Source of the DNA: Fidelibacterota bacterium
GTDB taxonomy: Bacteria > Pseudomonadota > Alphaproteobacteria > Rhodospirillales > Rhodospirillaceae
NCBI GenBank assembly: GCA_002712165.1
Contig: PASS01000076.1
Coordinates: 1-64,000, forward strand
DNA: 64,000 bases
Direction: 5' to 3'
How positions within the stretch are numbered: position 1 is the stretch's first letter; the number at the start of each line of letters is the position of its first letter. The notes below the pieces were generated by a model, which made no database searches, had not been told where the DNA came from, and worked only from the letters and a program-made list of their open reading frames with translations. Made by a program: the position numbers and the translations under genes. Shown in pieces: positions 20,475 to 31,623 of the stretch.

Positions 20475-21464
20475 ATGAATTGGTTGACCAATTTTGTGCG
20501 GCCCAAAATACAGAAGCTCCGTCGACCCAAAGAAGTGCCAGCAGACCTGTGGGTTAAGTGCACCAAGTGCCAAGAAATGGTGTTCCATCGCGAGCTTGAG
20601 AAAAACTTGCGTGTGTGCACCCACTGCGGTCATCACCTAAGGATGCCGGTCCGCGACCGTTTTAAGATGCTATTTGATAGCGGTAAGTGGACCGAGACTG
20701 AGCTGCAGTCCGTAGCTATCGACCCTCTACGTTTCAAAGACCGTAAGCGCTATAGCGACCGCCTAAAGGATGCCCAAGCGAAAACTGGCCTGAAAGACGG
20801 TGTAATTGTTGGTCATGGAGCTATGGGCGGTACAGCTGTTGTTATCGCTGCTTTTGACTTCGATTTTATGGGTGGGTCTATGGGCACAGCGGTTGGCGAA
20901 GCCCTTGTAGCAGCTGCCGAATTGGCTGTCTTGCTGGAGGCACCACTAATTGTCATTCCATCTTCAGGTGGTGCACGTATGCAAGAGGGAATCTTATCTC
21001 TTATGCAGTTGCCACGCACAACAGTTGCGGTTGATAAAGTACGCGAAAAAGGGTTGCCTTATATCGTTGTACTTACAGACCCAACTACTGGTGGCGTGAC
21101 AGCATCATTTGCTATGTTGGGCGATGTTGCTATTGCTGAACCAGGCGCAGTTATTGGCTTTGCCGGTGCGCGAGTTATTGAGCAAACCATTCGTGAAAAA
21201 CTTCCCGAAGGTTTCCAGCGCTCCGAATATCTGATGGAGCACGGTATGGTTGATATGGTTGTGACACGTCACGAACTCCGTGCAAAGTTAATTCAACTTA
21301 TAGGCCTCTTACTAAACACTAAGCCGGCTGCTGATCTTGAAAATTTGGACTCCAGTGCGCGACGCAGACCATTGCGTAAGGACGAGGCAAATGAGCTGAC
21401 ACTACCCGACCCTACAGTGCCTGATGCAGCACATTATGAGTCCGAAGATGATCAGGCGAAATAG
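20475..21464 (+). CDS. accD: acetyl-CoA carboxylase carboxyltransferase subunit beta
   Basis: Zinc ribbon [43 protein letters not shown]; start 20475. Confidence 0.96.
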   Translation: MNWLTNFVRPKIQKLRRPKEVPADLWVKCTKCQEMVFHRELEKNLRVCTHCGHHLRMPVRDRFKMLFDSGKWTETELQSVAIDPLRFKDRKRYSDRLKDAQAKTGLKDGVIVGHGAMGGTAVVIAAFDFDFMGGSMGTAVGEALVAAAELAVLLEAPLIVIPSSGGARMQEGILSLMQLPRTTVAVDKVREKGLPYIVVLTDPTTGGVTASFAMLGDVAIAEPGAVIGFAGARVIEQTIREKLPEGFQRSEYLMEHGMVDMVVTRHELRAKLIQLIGLLLNTKPAADLENLDSSARRRPLRKDEANELTLPDPTVPDAAHYESEDDQAK

Positions 21465-21587
21465 AACCAAATTGCTGCTATTACCACCTTGGAAAAATCA
21501 TTATCTGTCTGATTGGCTACGAACTACTCTCCAGAATTCTTGATAGGTGGTTCATAAAAAGCTGGTGCCGAGCAAAGCTTTGTATAA

Positions 21588-22949
21588 TTGCGTATGCGCG
21601 TTCAGTCAGGACAATTTGATATGATAAATCAGGGGTTAAACCAGGCTAGCGCGTTAGCAAAAGTGGATGTAGCGTTAGAGAGTCTTACGCACCTTTATCC
21701 AAAGCTTATTGATCTATCCCTAGACCGTATGCATAGATTGCTGGCTAACTTGGGCAGCCCACAACTTCATTTGCCGCCTGTGATTCATGTGGCTGGTACA
21801 AACGGCAAGGGATCAGTTATAGCTATAATGCGCGCAGTGCTGGAATCAGCTGGCTATCGCACACATGTTTATACCTCGCCCCATCTATTAAAATTTGCCG
21901 AGCGTATCCGTATCGCTGGTAGCCTCATCGATGAAGCGCTGCTATTGGCTTTAATTGAAGAAGTGAGAGAAGCAAATTCAGGGCGCCCCATTACATTTTT
22001 TGAAATTACCACAGCTATTGCTTTTATGGCGTTCTCACGCATACCTGCCGATATTACTTTGTTGGAAACAGGCCTTGGCGGACGATTTGATGCGACCAAT
22101 GTCGTTAATAACCCAATCGCCACAGTTCTGACGCCCATCTCTATGGATCATATGCAGTATTTGGGTGAAACACTGACTCTCATTGCTAGTGAAAAAGCTG
22201 CCATTATGAAAGCTGGCAGACCCTGTATCAGTTCTTTGCAGCAGCCAGACACAAAGAGGGTTATTGCTGAAGTTGCAGAAAACACAGGTACGCCTCTGTA
22301 TCTACAAGACAAAGATTGGTTTGTGAGATCAGCCAGACTTAGTGGTGAGTTTACTTACAAAAGTCGTAAGATCGAACGCAAAGTACCATTGCCATCTTTG
22401 CCGGGCCGTCACCAAATAGAAAATGCAGGCCTTGCTCTTGCAGCACTTGAAGCCTCTGGATTCTCCATTCCAGCCTCCGCCATTAAAAATGGTATGCGCG
22501 TTATTGATTGGCCTGCAAGGGCTCAGAGGTTGAATCGAGGTCCGTTAGTAGTAAAAATGCCGTCTGCATGGGAACTTTGGCTTGATGGTGGCCACAACGC
22601 GGATGCAGGACGTATTATTGCCGAGCTTGTAAATGATGAGTGGCTAGATGCGCCACTACATATTGTTTGTGGCATGTTGGCTTCGAAGGTTGCGTCGGAC
22701 TTTTTGAGTCCTTTGTCTTCGCTTGCAGCAAGTTTTACTGCCATACCTGTGGCGCTCAGCCCCGCTACCTATTCTCCGAAGGACCTCGCAAGGCAAGCTG
22801 GTTTGTCTGGCTTTCAATTAATAAAAACTGCCGATAACATATGCGATGCAGTGAATGGTATTGTTAGCCGCGCGGACCAAGGCCGGGCTCGCATTCTCAT
22901 ATGCGGATCGCTATATCTTGCTGGCGATGTATTGAAAAATAACGGTTAA
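21588..22949 (+). CDS. folC: bifunctional folylpolyglutamate synthase/dihydrofolate synthase
   Basis: VIHVAGTNGKGSVIAIMRAVLESAGYRTHVYTSPHL; internal start (e.g. 21621) possible. Confidence 0.94.
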   Translation: MRMRVQSGQFDMINQGLNQASALAKVDVALESLTHLYPKLIDLSLDRMHRLLANLGSPQLHLPPVIHVAGTNGKGSVIAIMRAVLESAGYRTHVYTSPHLLKFAERIRIAGSLIDEALLLALIEEVREANSGRPITFFEITTAIAFMAFSRIPADITLLETGLGGRFDATNVVNNPIATVLTPISMDHMQYLGETLTLIASEKAAIMKAGRPCISSLQQPDTKRVIAEVAENTGTPLYLQDKDWFVRSARLSGEFTYKSRKIERKVPLPSLPGRHQIENAGLALAALEASGFSIPASAIKNGMRVIDWPARAQRLNRGPLVVKMPSAWELWLDGGHNADAGRIIAELVNDEWLDAPLHIVCGMLASKVASDFLSPLSSLAASFTAIPVALSPATYSPKDLARQAGLSGFQLIKTADNICDAVNGIVSRADQGRARILICGSLYLAGDVLKNNG

Positions 22950-22962
22950 AGTGGCGGCGATA

Positions 22963-23703
22963 CTATGATCGCACAAAAAACACAGTGGTGACGCCTATGC
23001 TGATCAAGATAATCGCAGTGCGTACATATTTTTGATTTAAGCTTCGCGCAACACGAGCGCCTACGTAACCACCAGCAGTCGCGCCAACCAATATTGCAAA
23101 GGTTTGTGGCCACCAAACAATGCCGGCAGCCACAAAGATTATAACGGCTATGCCGTTTATGAACCCTGCCATTAGAGTTTTGGTAGCATTCATGGCATTC
23201 AGATCGGTCTGTCCTAATAGTCCGAATATGGCCAGCATGATAATGCCCATGGCACCGCCGAAATAACCACCATAAATACTTACCAAAAACTGAATTATAA
23301 GAAATGTACGCGGGCTGATATGGAAATGCCTATTCAGATGAAGGGCCAGGCGTGGACCAAAAATAAAAATGAGTGTAGCGGTCAGAATAAGCCATGGCAC
23401 GATGGCATCGAATGTTGGACTGGGCGTGAGCAGAAGTAGAAGTGCACCAGCCAAACCGCCAGAAAGCCCAACAACTGCCAGTGCACGTAATGAGACACCG
23501 TCAAAGTTTTTGTAATCATGGCGATAGGCCCAGGCACTGGCAAAATTGCCCGGAAAAAGCCCCACCGCATTCGAAGCATTGGCGTTGATAGGTGGGACGC
23601 CTACAAAAACCAGCATGGGAAATGTTATGAAAGTACCACCACCGGCGACGGCATTCATAATACCCGCTATAAAAGCAGCTCCGGCGAGCATAAAATGTTC
23701 CAC
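22963..23703 (-). CDS. TSUP family (TauE/SafE) transporter
   Basis: GIMNAVAGGGTFITFPMLVFVGVPPINANASNAVGLFPG. Confidence 0.9.
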   Translation of the reverse strand: MEHFMLAGAAFIAGIMNAVAGGGTFITFPMLVFVGVPPINANASNAVGLFPGNFASAWAYRHDYKNFDGVSLRALAVVGLSGGLAGALLLLLTPSPTFDAIVPWLILTATLIFIFGPRLALHLNRHFHISPRTFLIIQFLVSIYGGYFGGAMGIIMLAIFGLLGQTDLNAMNATKTLMAGFINGIAVIIFVAAGIVWWPQTFAILVGATAGGYVGARVARSLNQKYVRTAIILISIGVTTVFFVRS

Positions 23704-23883
23704 GGTCCTCTCTCCTAGTACTTAAGTCTGGAGGTACGAGGAATGGCGGGATATGGCAAGGTCAAAGAGTCATGTTTATGAAATTTGTCCCCAGGTGCTG
23801 TCCGGTTATAGTGGTTACTATGTGCTCTTTAGTTCAGTACTTAAAAAATATACTTTTGTAGACGCTAGTTATAGGCTCGAAGC

Positions 23884-24942
23884 ATGGTCTCTTTTAAGAA
23901 ATATTTTTCAAAATACTGGTTGGAAATGTGTTGGCCGGTAGCCAGAATGAGTGGCTCTGTCATTATTACGGCCTCAGTCATTATGTATAGTTTTAGCTTT
24001 TCGGCCGAGGCGCAGGAGCGTCTGATTTATGCAAGTCCACTGCCACAGAAGGAGTATGGAGCTCGCTATGCTAGGGAATTTGCAGAGCAAGTAAACATGG
24101 CTACTGGCGGAGCGGTGGAAATACTGATGCGTCAGAATGGGGTTCTTGGGCTTAAAGGGCCCGAAACTCTTGCAGCAACACGTGACGGTCTTGTGCATAT
24201 AGCAGATATGCAAATGAGCCAGCAAGTTGGCGATGATTCGATATTCGGCATAGAGTCACTACCATGTTTGGTTCGCAGCTTTGAAGAACTTCGCAGGCTG
24301 CGCAGTCTTACGAGGCCTCATTTCGAAAAGGCTGCGAGACAGTTTAACCAGAAAATTTTATTCATGTACCCAATGCCCCCACAAAATTTATTCATGAATC
24401 AAAAAATTGGAATCAGTGCTGCTGCGCTGAAGGGCTTGCGTATAAGAACAATCGATAAAAACGGTACTGAATTGTTCTTCCGCTTAGGGGCAGCGCCTAT
24501 TCAAATGCCCTGGTCAGAAGTTATGCCAGCTCTTTCATCTGGTTTGTTGGATGGTGTTTCTACCTCTTCGACGACCGCGGTAAGTGGTGCATTTTGGGAT
24601 TTTCTTACCCATGCAACCGAACTACATTGGCAGATGAACTCTTTTATGGCTTCGGTTAATTTGGATGCTTGGGCTCGTGTACCTGCACAATATCATCCAG
24701 CTATAGAAAAAATTGGTAAAAATATCGAAGATAAGCTTTGGGATGCGGCTCTAAAAGCAGATAAAGATGCTAAGGAATTCTTACTATCCCGTGGCATCAT
24801 TTTTTCGAAACCAGGGGCAGAGCTAGAAAGCTTAATGAAATTGAAATGTGATGAAATCGTTACCGAGTACACGCAGCGCTCTGGTGTACGGTATTCGACG
24901 ATTATAGATGGATATAAAGCTACCGTGAAGCAATCCCAATGA
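23884..24942 (+). CDS. TRAP transporter solute-binding protein (DctP family)
   Basis: Signal peptide, TGGAVEILMRQNGVLGLKGPETLAATRDG, LRIRTIDKNGTELFFRLGAAPIQMPWSEVMPALSSGLLDGVSTS. Confidence 0.9.
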   Translation: MVSFKKYFSKYWLEMCWPVARMSGSVIITASVIMYSFSFSAEAQERLIYASPLPQKEYGARYAREFAEQVNMATGGAVEILMRQNGVLGLKGPETLAATRDGLVHIADMQMSQQVGDDSIFGIESLPCLVRSFEELRRLRSLTRPHFEKAARQFNQKILFMYPMPPQNLFMNQKIGISAAALKGLRIRTIDKNGTELFFRLGAAPIQMPWSEVMPALSSGLLDGVSTSSTTAVSGAFWDFLTHATELHWQMNSFMASVNLDAWARVPAQYHPAIEKIGKNIEDKLWDAALKADKDAKEFLLSRGIIFSKPGAELESLMKLKCDEIVTEYTQRSGVRYSTIIDGYKATVKQSQ

Positions 24943-24946
24943 AGAT

Positions 24947-25537
24947 ATGCCTAGTCTTTTAATCGCGCATAACTCTTGTAAGAGATTTATCAGCCGCTTT
25001 TCTGCATTGTTTCTCAGCTTTGCTAATGGCGCCTCAACGTTCGGAGGAGTCATCGCAGCTGTTTCACTTGGCGCTCTACCGGTTCTAATTGGTGCAGAGA
25101 TATTTGTACGGATAACGTTGGGTGGATCTCTAGGTATTGTATGGGAATATACGACCTACCTAATGGCTATAACGTTTATTCTTGGAGCAGCATTTACGCT
25201 ACGAGCGGGAGGTCATGTCCTAGTATCGATTTTAACATTCCCCGCTAACAATCATTTTTCTTCACTATTTGAATTGATAGCGAGTACTTTGGGAGCTGCT
25301 ATTTCATTATTTATTGCTTTGGCGCTAAGCGACTTAGCATGGCAAACGTTTTTGACAGGCGCTGTGTCTGCAACTCCAGCTAAAACTCCACTTTTTATAC
25401 CTAGAACAGGTATCGCTTGCGGGGCCTGGCTACTGGCTTTGCAAATGGTTGCACGAATTGTTGCTGTGTGTAGTGGGCAGTCAGTTGAGCGTACAGCGCT
25501 CGGTGTTGAGCTAGAGCCGCACGAAAAATTTCGATGA
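24947..25537 (+). CDS. TRAP transporter small permease (DctQ)
   Basis: GIVWEYTTYLMAITFILGAAFTLRAGGHVLVSIL between DctP and DctM genes. Confidence 0.88.
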   Translation: MPSLLIAHNSCKRFISRFSALFLSFANGASTFGGVIAAVSLGALPVLIGAEIFVRITLGGSLGIVWEYTTYLMAITFILGAAFTLRAGGHVLVSILTFPANNHFSSLFELIASTLGAAISLFIALALSDLAWQTFLTGAVSATPAKTPLFIPRTGIACGAWLLALQMVARIVAVCSGQSVERTALGVELEPHEKFR

Positions 25538-26820
25538 TCGGTGCCAGTGCGTCTATTGTAGGGTTTCTAGGTGTCTTATTGATTGCCCGTGTATGGGTTG
25601 CGATTGCGCTTTTCGCTGCAGGGCTATTCGCTCTATCACTTATCCAGAATCTACCAATTGATAAAATTCTAGCTATTAGTATTTGGAATGTGACAACGAG
25701 CACTGAATTGTTGGCGCTGCCCTTATTCATTTTAATGGCCGAGATTTTATCTCAAACCAACTTATCCAGGTCTATGTTTCGTGGACTAGCACCCTGGACA
25801 GCGAAACTTCCGGGCAATTTACTTCACGTCAATGTCGTTGGATGTACATTGTTTGCGGCTATATCAGGATCATCAGCGGCTACAACATTAACTATTGGCC
25901 GTATCACACTTAAAGAACTTTTAGCACGCGGATATGATAAATCTCTAGCAATTGGTTCTCTTGCGGGTGCGGGTACTCTAGGTTTTCTTATACCGCCGAG
26001 TCTTATTATGATTATTTATGGGGTGCTTGCTGAAGCTTCCATATTAAAGTTATTTTTAGCGGGTATCGTGCCAGGCCTGATTTTGGCTACGCTTTATTCA
26101 ATATATATAGGAGTGCGAACGTCGCTCGATCCCAGCCTTGCACAGCGCCAGACAAAGAGCGTGACATGGCGTGACCGCTTTTTGGGGCTGGTTACGCTTT
26201 TACCGGTTACCATTCTTATTACCGCAGTTATAGGATCATTTTATTTTGGTATTGCCAGCCCCACAGAGGCGGCGGCAGTTGGTGTGTTCGGTGCAATTAC
26301 AATTGCAGCGTGGCAAGGACGGCTGACTGTTCAAAGCCTAATCACCGCATTATTGGGTGCAGTTAGAATTTCAAGTATGGCTGGGATGATTCTCGCTGCT
26401 GGCTCTTTTTTTTCAGTATGTCTGGCTTACTTAGGTACACCGCAAGCTGTTTTAGACTCGATAGCAGATCTGAATTTAAATGGCGTTCAGCTCATTTTAG
26501 TTTTGCTAGCTATTTATTTAGTTTTAGGTCTGTTTCTCGACGGTATGTCAACAATCATAATGACTTTGCCGATTACACTTCCGCTAGTCATTGCGGCTGG
26601 CTACGATCCTATCTGGTTTGGGGTTTTCCTTGTACTTGCTGTGGAGATGGCGCAAATCACTCCGCCGGTTGGATTTAATCTTTTTGTTTTACAATCTCTA
26701 ACGGGTGAGTCCATCAGCCGTATAGCCCGTTACGCATTTCCGTTTTTTGTGATCACGATGATAGTTACCGTTTTAATAGTAATATTTCCGCAGATTGTTC
26801 TTTTCCCAGTGAGCAACTGA
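25534..26820 (+). CDS. TRAP transporter large permease (DctM)
   Basis: AAISGSSAATTLTIGRITLKELLARGYDKSLAIGSLAGAGTLGFLIPPSLIMIIYGVLAEASI. Confidence 0.94.
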   Translation: MIGASASIVGFLGVLLIARVWVAIALFAAGLFALSLIQNLPIDKILAISIWNVTTSTELLALPLFILMAEILSQTNLSRSMFRGLAPWTAKLPGNLLHVNVVGCTLFAAISGSSAATTLTIGRITLKELLARGYDKSLAIGSLAGAGTLGFLIPPSLIMIIYGVLAEASILKLFLAGIVPGLILATLYSIYIGVRTSLDPSLAQRQTKSVTWRDRFLGLVTLLPVTILITAVIGSFYFGIASPTEAAAVGVFGAITIAAWQGRLTVQSLITALLGAVRISSMAGMILAAGSFFSVCLAYLGTPQAVLDSIADLNLNGVQLILVLLAIYLVLGLFLDGMSTIIMTLPITLPLVIAAGYDPIWFGVFLVLAVEMAQITPPVGFNLFVLQSLTGESISRIARYAFPFFVITMIVTVLIVIFPQIVLFPVSN

Positions 26821-26852
26821 GCACAAAAATATTATATATTTGTTATTCAAAC

Positions 26853-28124
26853 TCATGAACATATTTGATAGGCGGCCCAGGCCATGGCTTTTGCGTTGAA
26901 CACTAGTTCACTCAATTGGACGCGTTCGTCTGCGGCCGGCCATTCCTCGTAGATGCGAATATCTCCTGGCCCGTATTGAAGCGAAGGTACGCCGGCTGTA
27001 TGCATGAGGTTTCCATCTCCGACATTCCCAATTCTCAATCCTGCACCGACCATTGGAGTTTGCCCGGTAGCAGCTTCATGACCTTGAGCAAGAGCAAGAA
27101 CAAGTGGATCGTCTTTTGCAATGAAGCTGGGGTCCATGCCCCGTCCCCCTGGCCCATCAGCAGGAATCATGACCTCCGCTTTGAATGCTGGATAGTCCGC
27201 TTTTATATCTAAAAATAAGCGCTCCAGGTCGTACAGGATTGTTTTCTCTGTTTGCCCAGGAACTGTACGAATCTGGAATGTCATATCGCATTCGCGTATA
27301 GAAGAGCCGGAGCGCCCTCTATATAGGTAGTGTTCTTTTTGAATCGTGTCGATGCTCAGTGTTGGGAACCCTGGTAAATCAGTGTGTGGTTCGAAAGTAA
27401 GCCAACCTCCTGGCGCAATGGCCTCGAAGCTGCGCCCAAGCCGCTTGATGAGCTCATATTGTTGTTCGATTGGATTGAAATAATTTGTCTTGGCTTCAGA
27501 TGAATGCCGGAAAAATAGCTCAGGAGATGTTGTGCGTATACGGATGAATATAACGCCGACACATGTAGTCGCAATCGTACTCGCACAATGTTCAATATTG
27601 ATGCAGTAGTCGGCTAATATGCCGGCCTTAATAAGTGCACGAGTACCGGCACCTAAGAGTTTGTGTCCGGCGACCGGGCACATGAGAATATCGCCTTTTA
27701 ATGAGCAGCCTTCCGCTTTCAAGGCGGCTAGGGCGCAAAGTGCTGCAGCTATCCCGCCCTTATCGTCATGGGCGCCCATGCCCCAAATCCATCCATCTTT
27801 GTAATCGGCGCCATAGGGATCAACAGTCCATCCACTCATTTCCACACCAGGGTCCATGTGGCCGTTAAACATAAGACTGCGGCCGCCGCCGAGGCCTTTT
27901 AAGACACCGACCGGCTGTCGTGTTACTCTTCCCGACTCAAACGGGTGAGGGACCTCCATGATATCCACCTGCATACCCAGGTTTGTCATGTGTTCGGCAA
28001 GAAAGTCGGCTAAAACCCCCTCACTAAATGATGGGCTCGGGCGTCGAATCAGGTCTTGCGTTAGACGTAAGACATCATCTGCGGATATACGAGCGAAAAG
28101 CATTTCTGGAGTTATCCCAGCCAT
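26853..28124 (-). CDS. M20 family metallopeptidase/deacylase-like protein (ArgE/DapE fold)
   Basis: SLMFNGHMDPG, IWGMGAHDDKGG; catalytic EE position reads HK (VAGHKLLGAGTRAL). Confidence 0.85.
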   Translation of the reverse strand: MAGITPEMLFARISADDVLRLTQDLIRRPSPSFSEGVLADFLAEHMTNLGMQVDIMEVPHPFESGRVTRQPVGVLKGLGGGRSLMFNGHMDPGVEMSGWTVDPYGADYKDGWIWGMGAHDDKGGIAAALCALAALKAEGCSLKGDILMCPVAGHKLLGAGTRALIKAGILADYCINIEHCASTIATTCVGVIFIRIRTTSPELFFRHSSEAKTNYFNPIEQQYELIKRLGRSFEAIAPGGWLTFEPHTDLPGFPTLSIDTIQKEHYLYRGRSGSSIRECDMTFQIRTVPGQTEKTILYDLERLFLDIKADYPAFKAEVMIPADGPGGRGMDPSFIAKDDPLVLALAQGHEAATGQTPMVGAGLRIGNVGDGNLMHTAGVPSLQYGPGDIRIYEEWPAADERVQLSELVFNAKAMAWAAYQICS

Positions 28125-28410
28125 GGTTCACCTTTCTAATAGTAATGTGATCTTGCGCATATGATTACGGTAAGTCGGTAGCATACGATCTTCGAATCGG
28201 CTTCATTTGAATATCTTACAAAACCTTTGTTCCTCTTGGTATTTATTTAGAAGCTTACTTTTATACTGGGAACTAGATCCGAGTTTTGATATTTCCCAAA
28301 TAATTTGTATCTTAGTTTTAACTTTGTCAGTTGGAATAGATATTCTACTAATATACTCCCCATGGTTTGATGAATTTGACGCCGATTGCCGGCCAAAATG
28401 GAGTGTCTAA

Positions 28411-28941
28411 ATGCATAAACTGATATATTCGGCACTCATTCTAGGTCTTGTGTGCTTCGGAGCGGTCACTTCCTTCGCGACCGGTGATATTCTTGGACCA
28501 GAGGCTTTAGCATGTTCACATACGGCGGATGGCCCATCTATTTTGTTGCGTATTCATGGTTTCAAGGACCGTGCAGGCAACGTTCGTGTCGAGCTTTATC
28601 CTGCAACTTCGGAAGATTTTCTCGCTTCCCGAACAAAGCTGTCTGCCGAAGGTAAGGTATTTAAGAGAATCGAAGTCCCTACGCCGGCTAAAGGCGATGC
28701 AAATATCTGCATCGGACTACCTGACTTTGGTAGTTACTCACTGTCTGTGCTACATGATCGAAATGCGAGCGGTAAATTAGATCCGTTTAGTGATGGATAT
28801 GGATTTCCTAATAATCCAAAACTTGGCATGAGCAAACCTGATGTAGAGGATGTAACTGTTATTGCCTTCAGCAAAATGAATCTGGATATCGTCTTGAACT
28901 ATTGGATGGGGTTTTCGGCGAGGCCGCTGAAAAAGCCCTAA
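28411..28941 (+). CDS. secreted DUF2141-like protein
   Basis: Signal peptide; VRVELYPATSEDFLA... YSLSVLHDRNASGKLDPFSDGYGFPNNP typical of DUF2141. Confidence 0.82.
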   Translation: MHKLIYSALILGLVCFGAVTSFATGDILGPEALACSHTADGPSILLRIHGFKDRAGNVRVELYPATSEDFLASRTKLSAEGKVFKRIEVPTPAKGDANICIGLPDFGSYSLSVLHDRNASGKLDPFSDGYGFPNNPKLGMSKPDVEDVTVIAFSKMNLDIVLNYWMGFSARPLKKP

Positions 28942-29077
28942 GCTGAGCCCAGTAGTGAGTAACATTTTATTTTTACTAGACTGTATATCGCCATCATTTC
29001 TTTGTAATAGGTATAGATAGCCAATAATTCCTTTACGTAGTCACTTTGTGCGTTTGAGGAATAGAAGAGGAAAAATT

Positions 29078-30409
29078 ATGAGTAGCGTTCATACTACATC
29101 CATCGAAATTTCCGATGCTGAGCACCATAGGCAATTAAAGCGCGCTGTTATTGCATCCACCATCGGGACAGCCATAGAGTGGTATGATTTTTTCATCTAC
29201 GGTATCGTTGCCGCATTAGTGTTCGGGCAGCTTTTCTTTCCTGAATCTGAACCCCTAACTGGCACGCTTTTAGCTTTTGGCACTTTCTTTATCGGGTTTA
29301 TTGCTCGCCCAATCGGTGCGGCTATCTTCGGTCATTTCGGTGATCGTATTGGTCGAAAGCAAACCCTGGTCGCCACACTAATGCTGATGGGTATTTCCAC
29401 TTTTCTGATCGCTTTGGTGCCTACCTATGAAATTATTGGTATTTGGGGCGCAGTTATTTTAACCCTCTTGCGGTTTGTGCAAGGCATCGGCGTTGGCGGT
29501 GAGTGGGGCGGTGCTGTGCTGATGTCCATGGAGTGGGCAAGGACGAATAAGCATCGAGGCTTTATTGCTTCGTGGCCGCAGTTCGGTGTGCCTGTCGGTC
29601 TATTCCTTGGCAACTTTGTTGTGCTTGGAGTCAGTTTGATGACTCAAGATGACTTCATCACCTGGGGTTGGCGCATTCCTTTTGTTCTTAGCTTCTTGCT
29701 GGTTATTGTGGGGCTTTACATTCGGTTGGGTGTGATGGAGACGCCAACGTTTCGTAAGATGCAGAAAGAAAATAGAATCGAAGAAGCCCCAATGATTAAA
29801 GTAATAAAAGAGCAACCCAAAGAAATCATTGTCTCTGCTTTTGCGCGGATGGGTGAGAATGCTTCATTCTATATATTCACAGCATTTGTACTTGCTTATG
29901 GCACTCAGCAGCTCAGTATAGATCGCGATTTTCTGCTCCGCTCTGTTCTTGTGGCGTCTGTACTGTCTTTTATATGGATACCATTATTTGGCTGGATGTC
30001 CGACCGCATTGGTCGCAAACGTATGTATCTAATTGGCTCGGTAGCGACAGCGGTGTTCGCATTTATTTACTTTGCACTGATGGGTACGGGTTCGACAACA
30101 CTAGTATTTATTGCCATTGCGCTGTCCTTATTACCTCACAATATGATGTATGGACCTCAGGCAGCGTTAATTGCGGAAAGCTTTAGAGGAAATTTGCGCT
30201 ATTCGGGTGCATCACTTGGCTACCAACTCACGTCTATAATTGCAGGTGGTCCCGCACCGATCATAGCTACTGCGCTGCTTGCTCAGTATAACAGTGGCTA
30301 TGCAGTTGCATTTTACGTTGCTTTCTGTGCGGTTGTTAGTTTCATCTCAACTTTATTACTCAAAGACTTCACTAACAAAGACATCAGTAGCGACCAGGAC
30401 TATGCTTAG
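29078..30409 (+). CDS. MFS transporter, metabolite:H+ symporter (MHS) family
   Basis: ASTIGTAIEWYDFFIYG, FGHFGDRIGRKQTLVATLMLMG, GVGGEWGGAVLMSMEWA. Confidence 0.93.
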   Translation: MSSVHTTSIEISDAEHHRQLKRAVIASTIGTAIEWYDFFIYGIVAALVFGQLFFPESEPLTGTLLAFGTFFIGFIARPIGAAIFGHFGDRIGRKQTLVATLMLMGISTFLIALVPTYEIIGIWGAVILTLLRFVQGIGVGGEWGGAVLMSMEWARTNKHRGFIASWPQFGVPVGLFLGNFVVLGVSLMTQDDFITWGWRIPFVLSFLLVIVGLYIRLGVMETPTFRKMQKENRIEEAPMIKVIKEQPKEIIVSAFARMGENASFYIFTAFVLAYGTQQLSIDRDFLLRSVLVASVLSFIWIPLFGWMSDRIGRKRMYLIGSVATAVFAFIYFALMGTGSTTLVFIAIALSLLPHNMMYGPQAALIAESFRGNLRYSGASLGYQLTSIIAGGPAPIIATALLAQYNSGYAVAFYVAFCAVVSFISTLLLKDFTNKDISSDQDYA

Positions 30410-30456
30410 TGTAAAAGCTAGAAAAGCAAAAATCAGTGTTCCAAAAAGGTTGTGCT

Positions 30457-31605
30457 TTAGGAGCCAAGTCGCTTAGAGCCTTCATGCAAAAAGTCTTGCG
30501 GGCGGGCTATCGGTGCAGCCTTCCACATGCTTGGATTGATGCGTTCATACTGGGGTGGGTAGCAAACTTTTGCCCCCAGCCGATCTGCCGCATGCCATAT
30601 CCAGTGAGGATTATCTAGTATTGCCCGAGCAAGGGCGATCATATCCGCCCTTCCGGCCTGCAATATTTCCTCGGCGTACTCCGGGACGACAATGTGACCT
30701 GCTGTTCGCGTCGGTAGGCCTGTTATTGCTTTGACATTCTCGGCCAAGGGTACTTGGTAGCCGGGGCCAGTTGGATACGGTAGTCCCGGAGCGACACCAC
30801 CTGAAGATACACATAAGTAATCAACGCCCAATTCCTTCAAGGACTTACTATAATTTGCCGCGTCTTCGGTTGACCATCCATCATTTGTCCAGTCCGTTCC
30901 AGTTATGCGCATACCAAATACTTTATCTTTTGGTACGGCAGCTCTTACTGCTTTAGCTACCGACAGCGGGAACTTCGTACGGTTTTGCAAGCTTCCGCCA
31001 TATTCATCAGTACGTTGATTGGCTATCGGTGATAGAAAGCTATCCAAAAGATAGCCGTGTGTAGAGTGCAGTTCAATAATATCAAAGCCGATCCTTAGGC
31101 TCCTTAGTGCCGCTTGCACAAAAGCTTCGCGTACAGTTTGCATCCCTTCTTCATTAAGAGCCGCCGGAGTCGGGTAATTATGGGAAAAAGGCAATGCACT
31201 TGAGGCGATAACCGGCCATGGGTCTTCGCTTGGCCCCAAAGCCCTTCCCCCTTCCCATGGACGTTGCACTGAGCCCTTGCGGCCTGAGTGGGCTAGTTGA
31301 ATGCCAAAACGCGAGCCCGCTGGCGCAACATTCTTGGCATCCATCATCACTTGGCTCAGGGCTATTTCATTGGCGTCAGTATAAAGTCCAAGGCAGCCAT
31401 GAGACAGGCGCCCGCGCCGCTCTACCGCTGTCGCTTCTACCATTACAATGCCGGCACCTGACATAGCATAGTTCATAAGTTGATGGGTATGCCAAGCCGT
31501 CGCTGAGCCATCATCTGCGCTATACTGGCACATGGGGGCTACGGTCATACGGTTGGGAATCTCAAATGGCCCCAAGGCCATTGGTGAAAATAAAAGCGGT
31601 GCCAT
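30457..31605 (-). CDS. NADH:flavin oxidoreductase, old yellow enzyme (YqjM/NamA class)
   Basis: RMTVAPMCQYSADDGSATAWH, IGFDIIELHSTHGYLLDSFLSPIANQRTDEYGGSLQNR. Confidence 0.94.
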   Translation of the reverse strand: MAPLLFSPMALGPFEIPNRMTVAPMCQYSADDGSATAWHTHQLMNYAMSGAGIVMVEATAVERRGRLSHGCLGLYTDANEIALSQVMMDAKNVAPAGSRFGIQLAHSGRKGSVQRPWEGGRALGPSEDPWPVIASSALPFSHNYPTPAALNEEGMQTVREAFVQAALRSLRIGFDIIELHSTHGYLLDSFLSPIANQRTDEYGGSLQNRTKFPLSVAKAVRAAVPKDKVFGMRITGTDWTNDGWSTEDAANYSKSLKELGVDYLCVSSGGVAPGLPYPTGPGYQVPLAENVKAITGLPTRTAGHIVVPEYAEEILQAGRADMIALARAILDNPHWIWHAADRLGAKVCYPPQYERINPSMWKAAPIARPQDFLHEGSKRLGS

Positions 31606-31623
31606 AAATCCTCATTGTATCAT

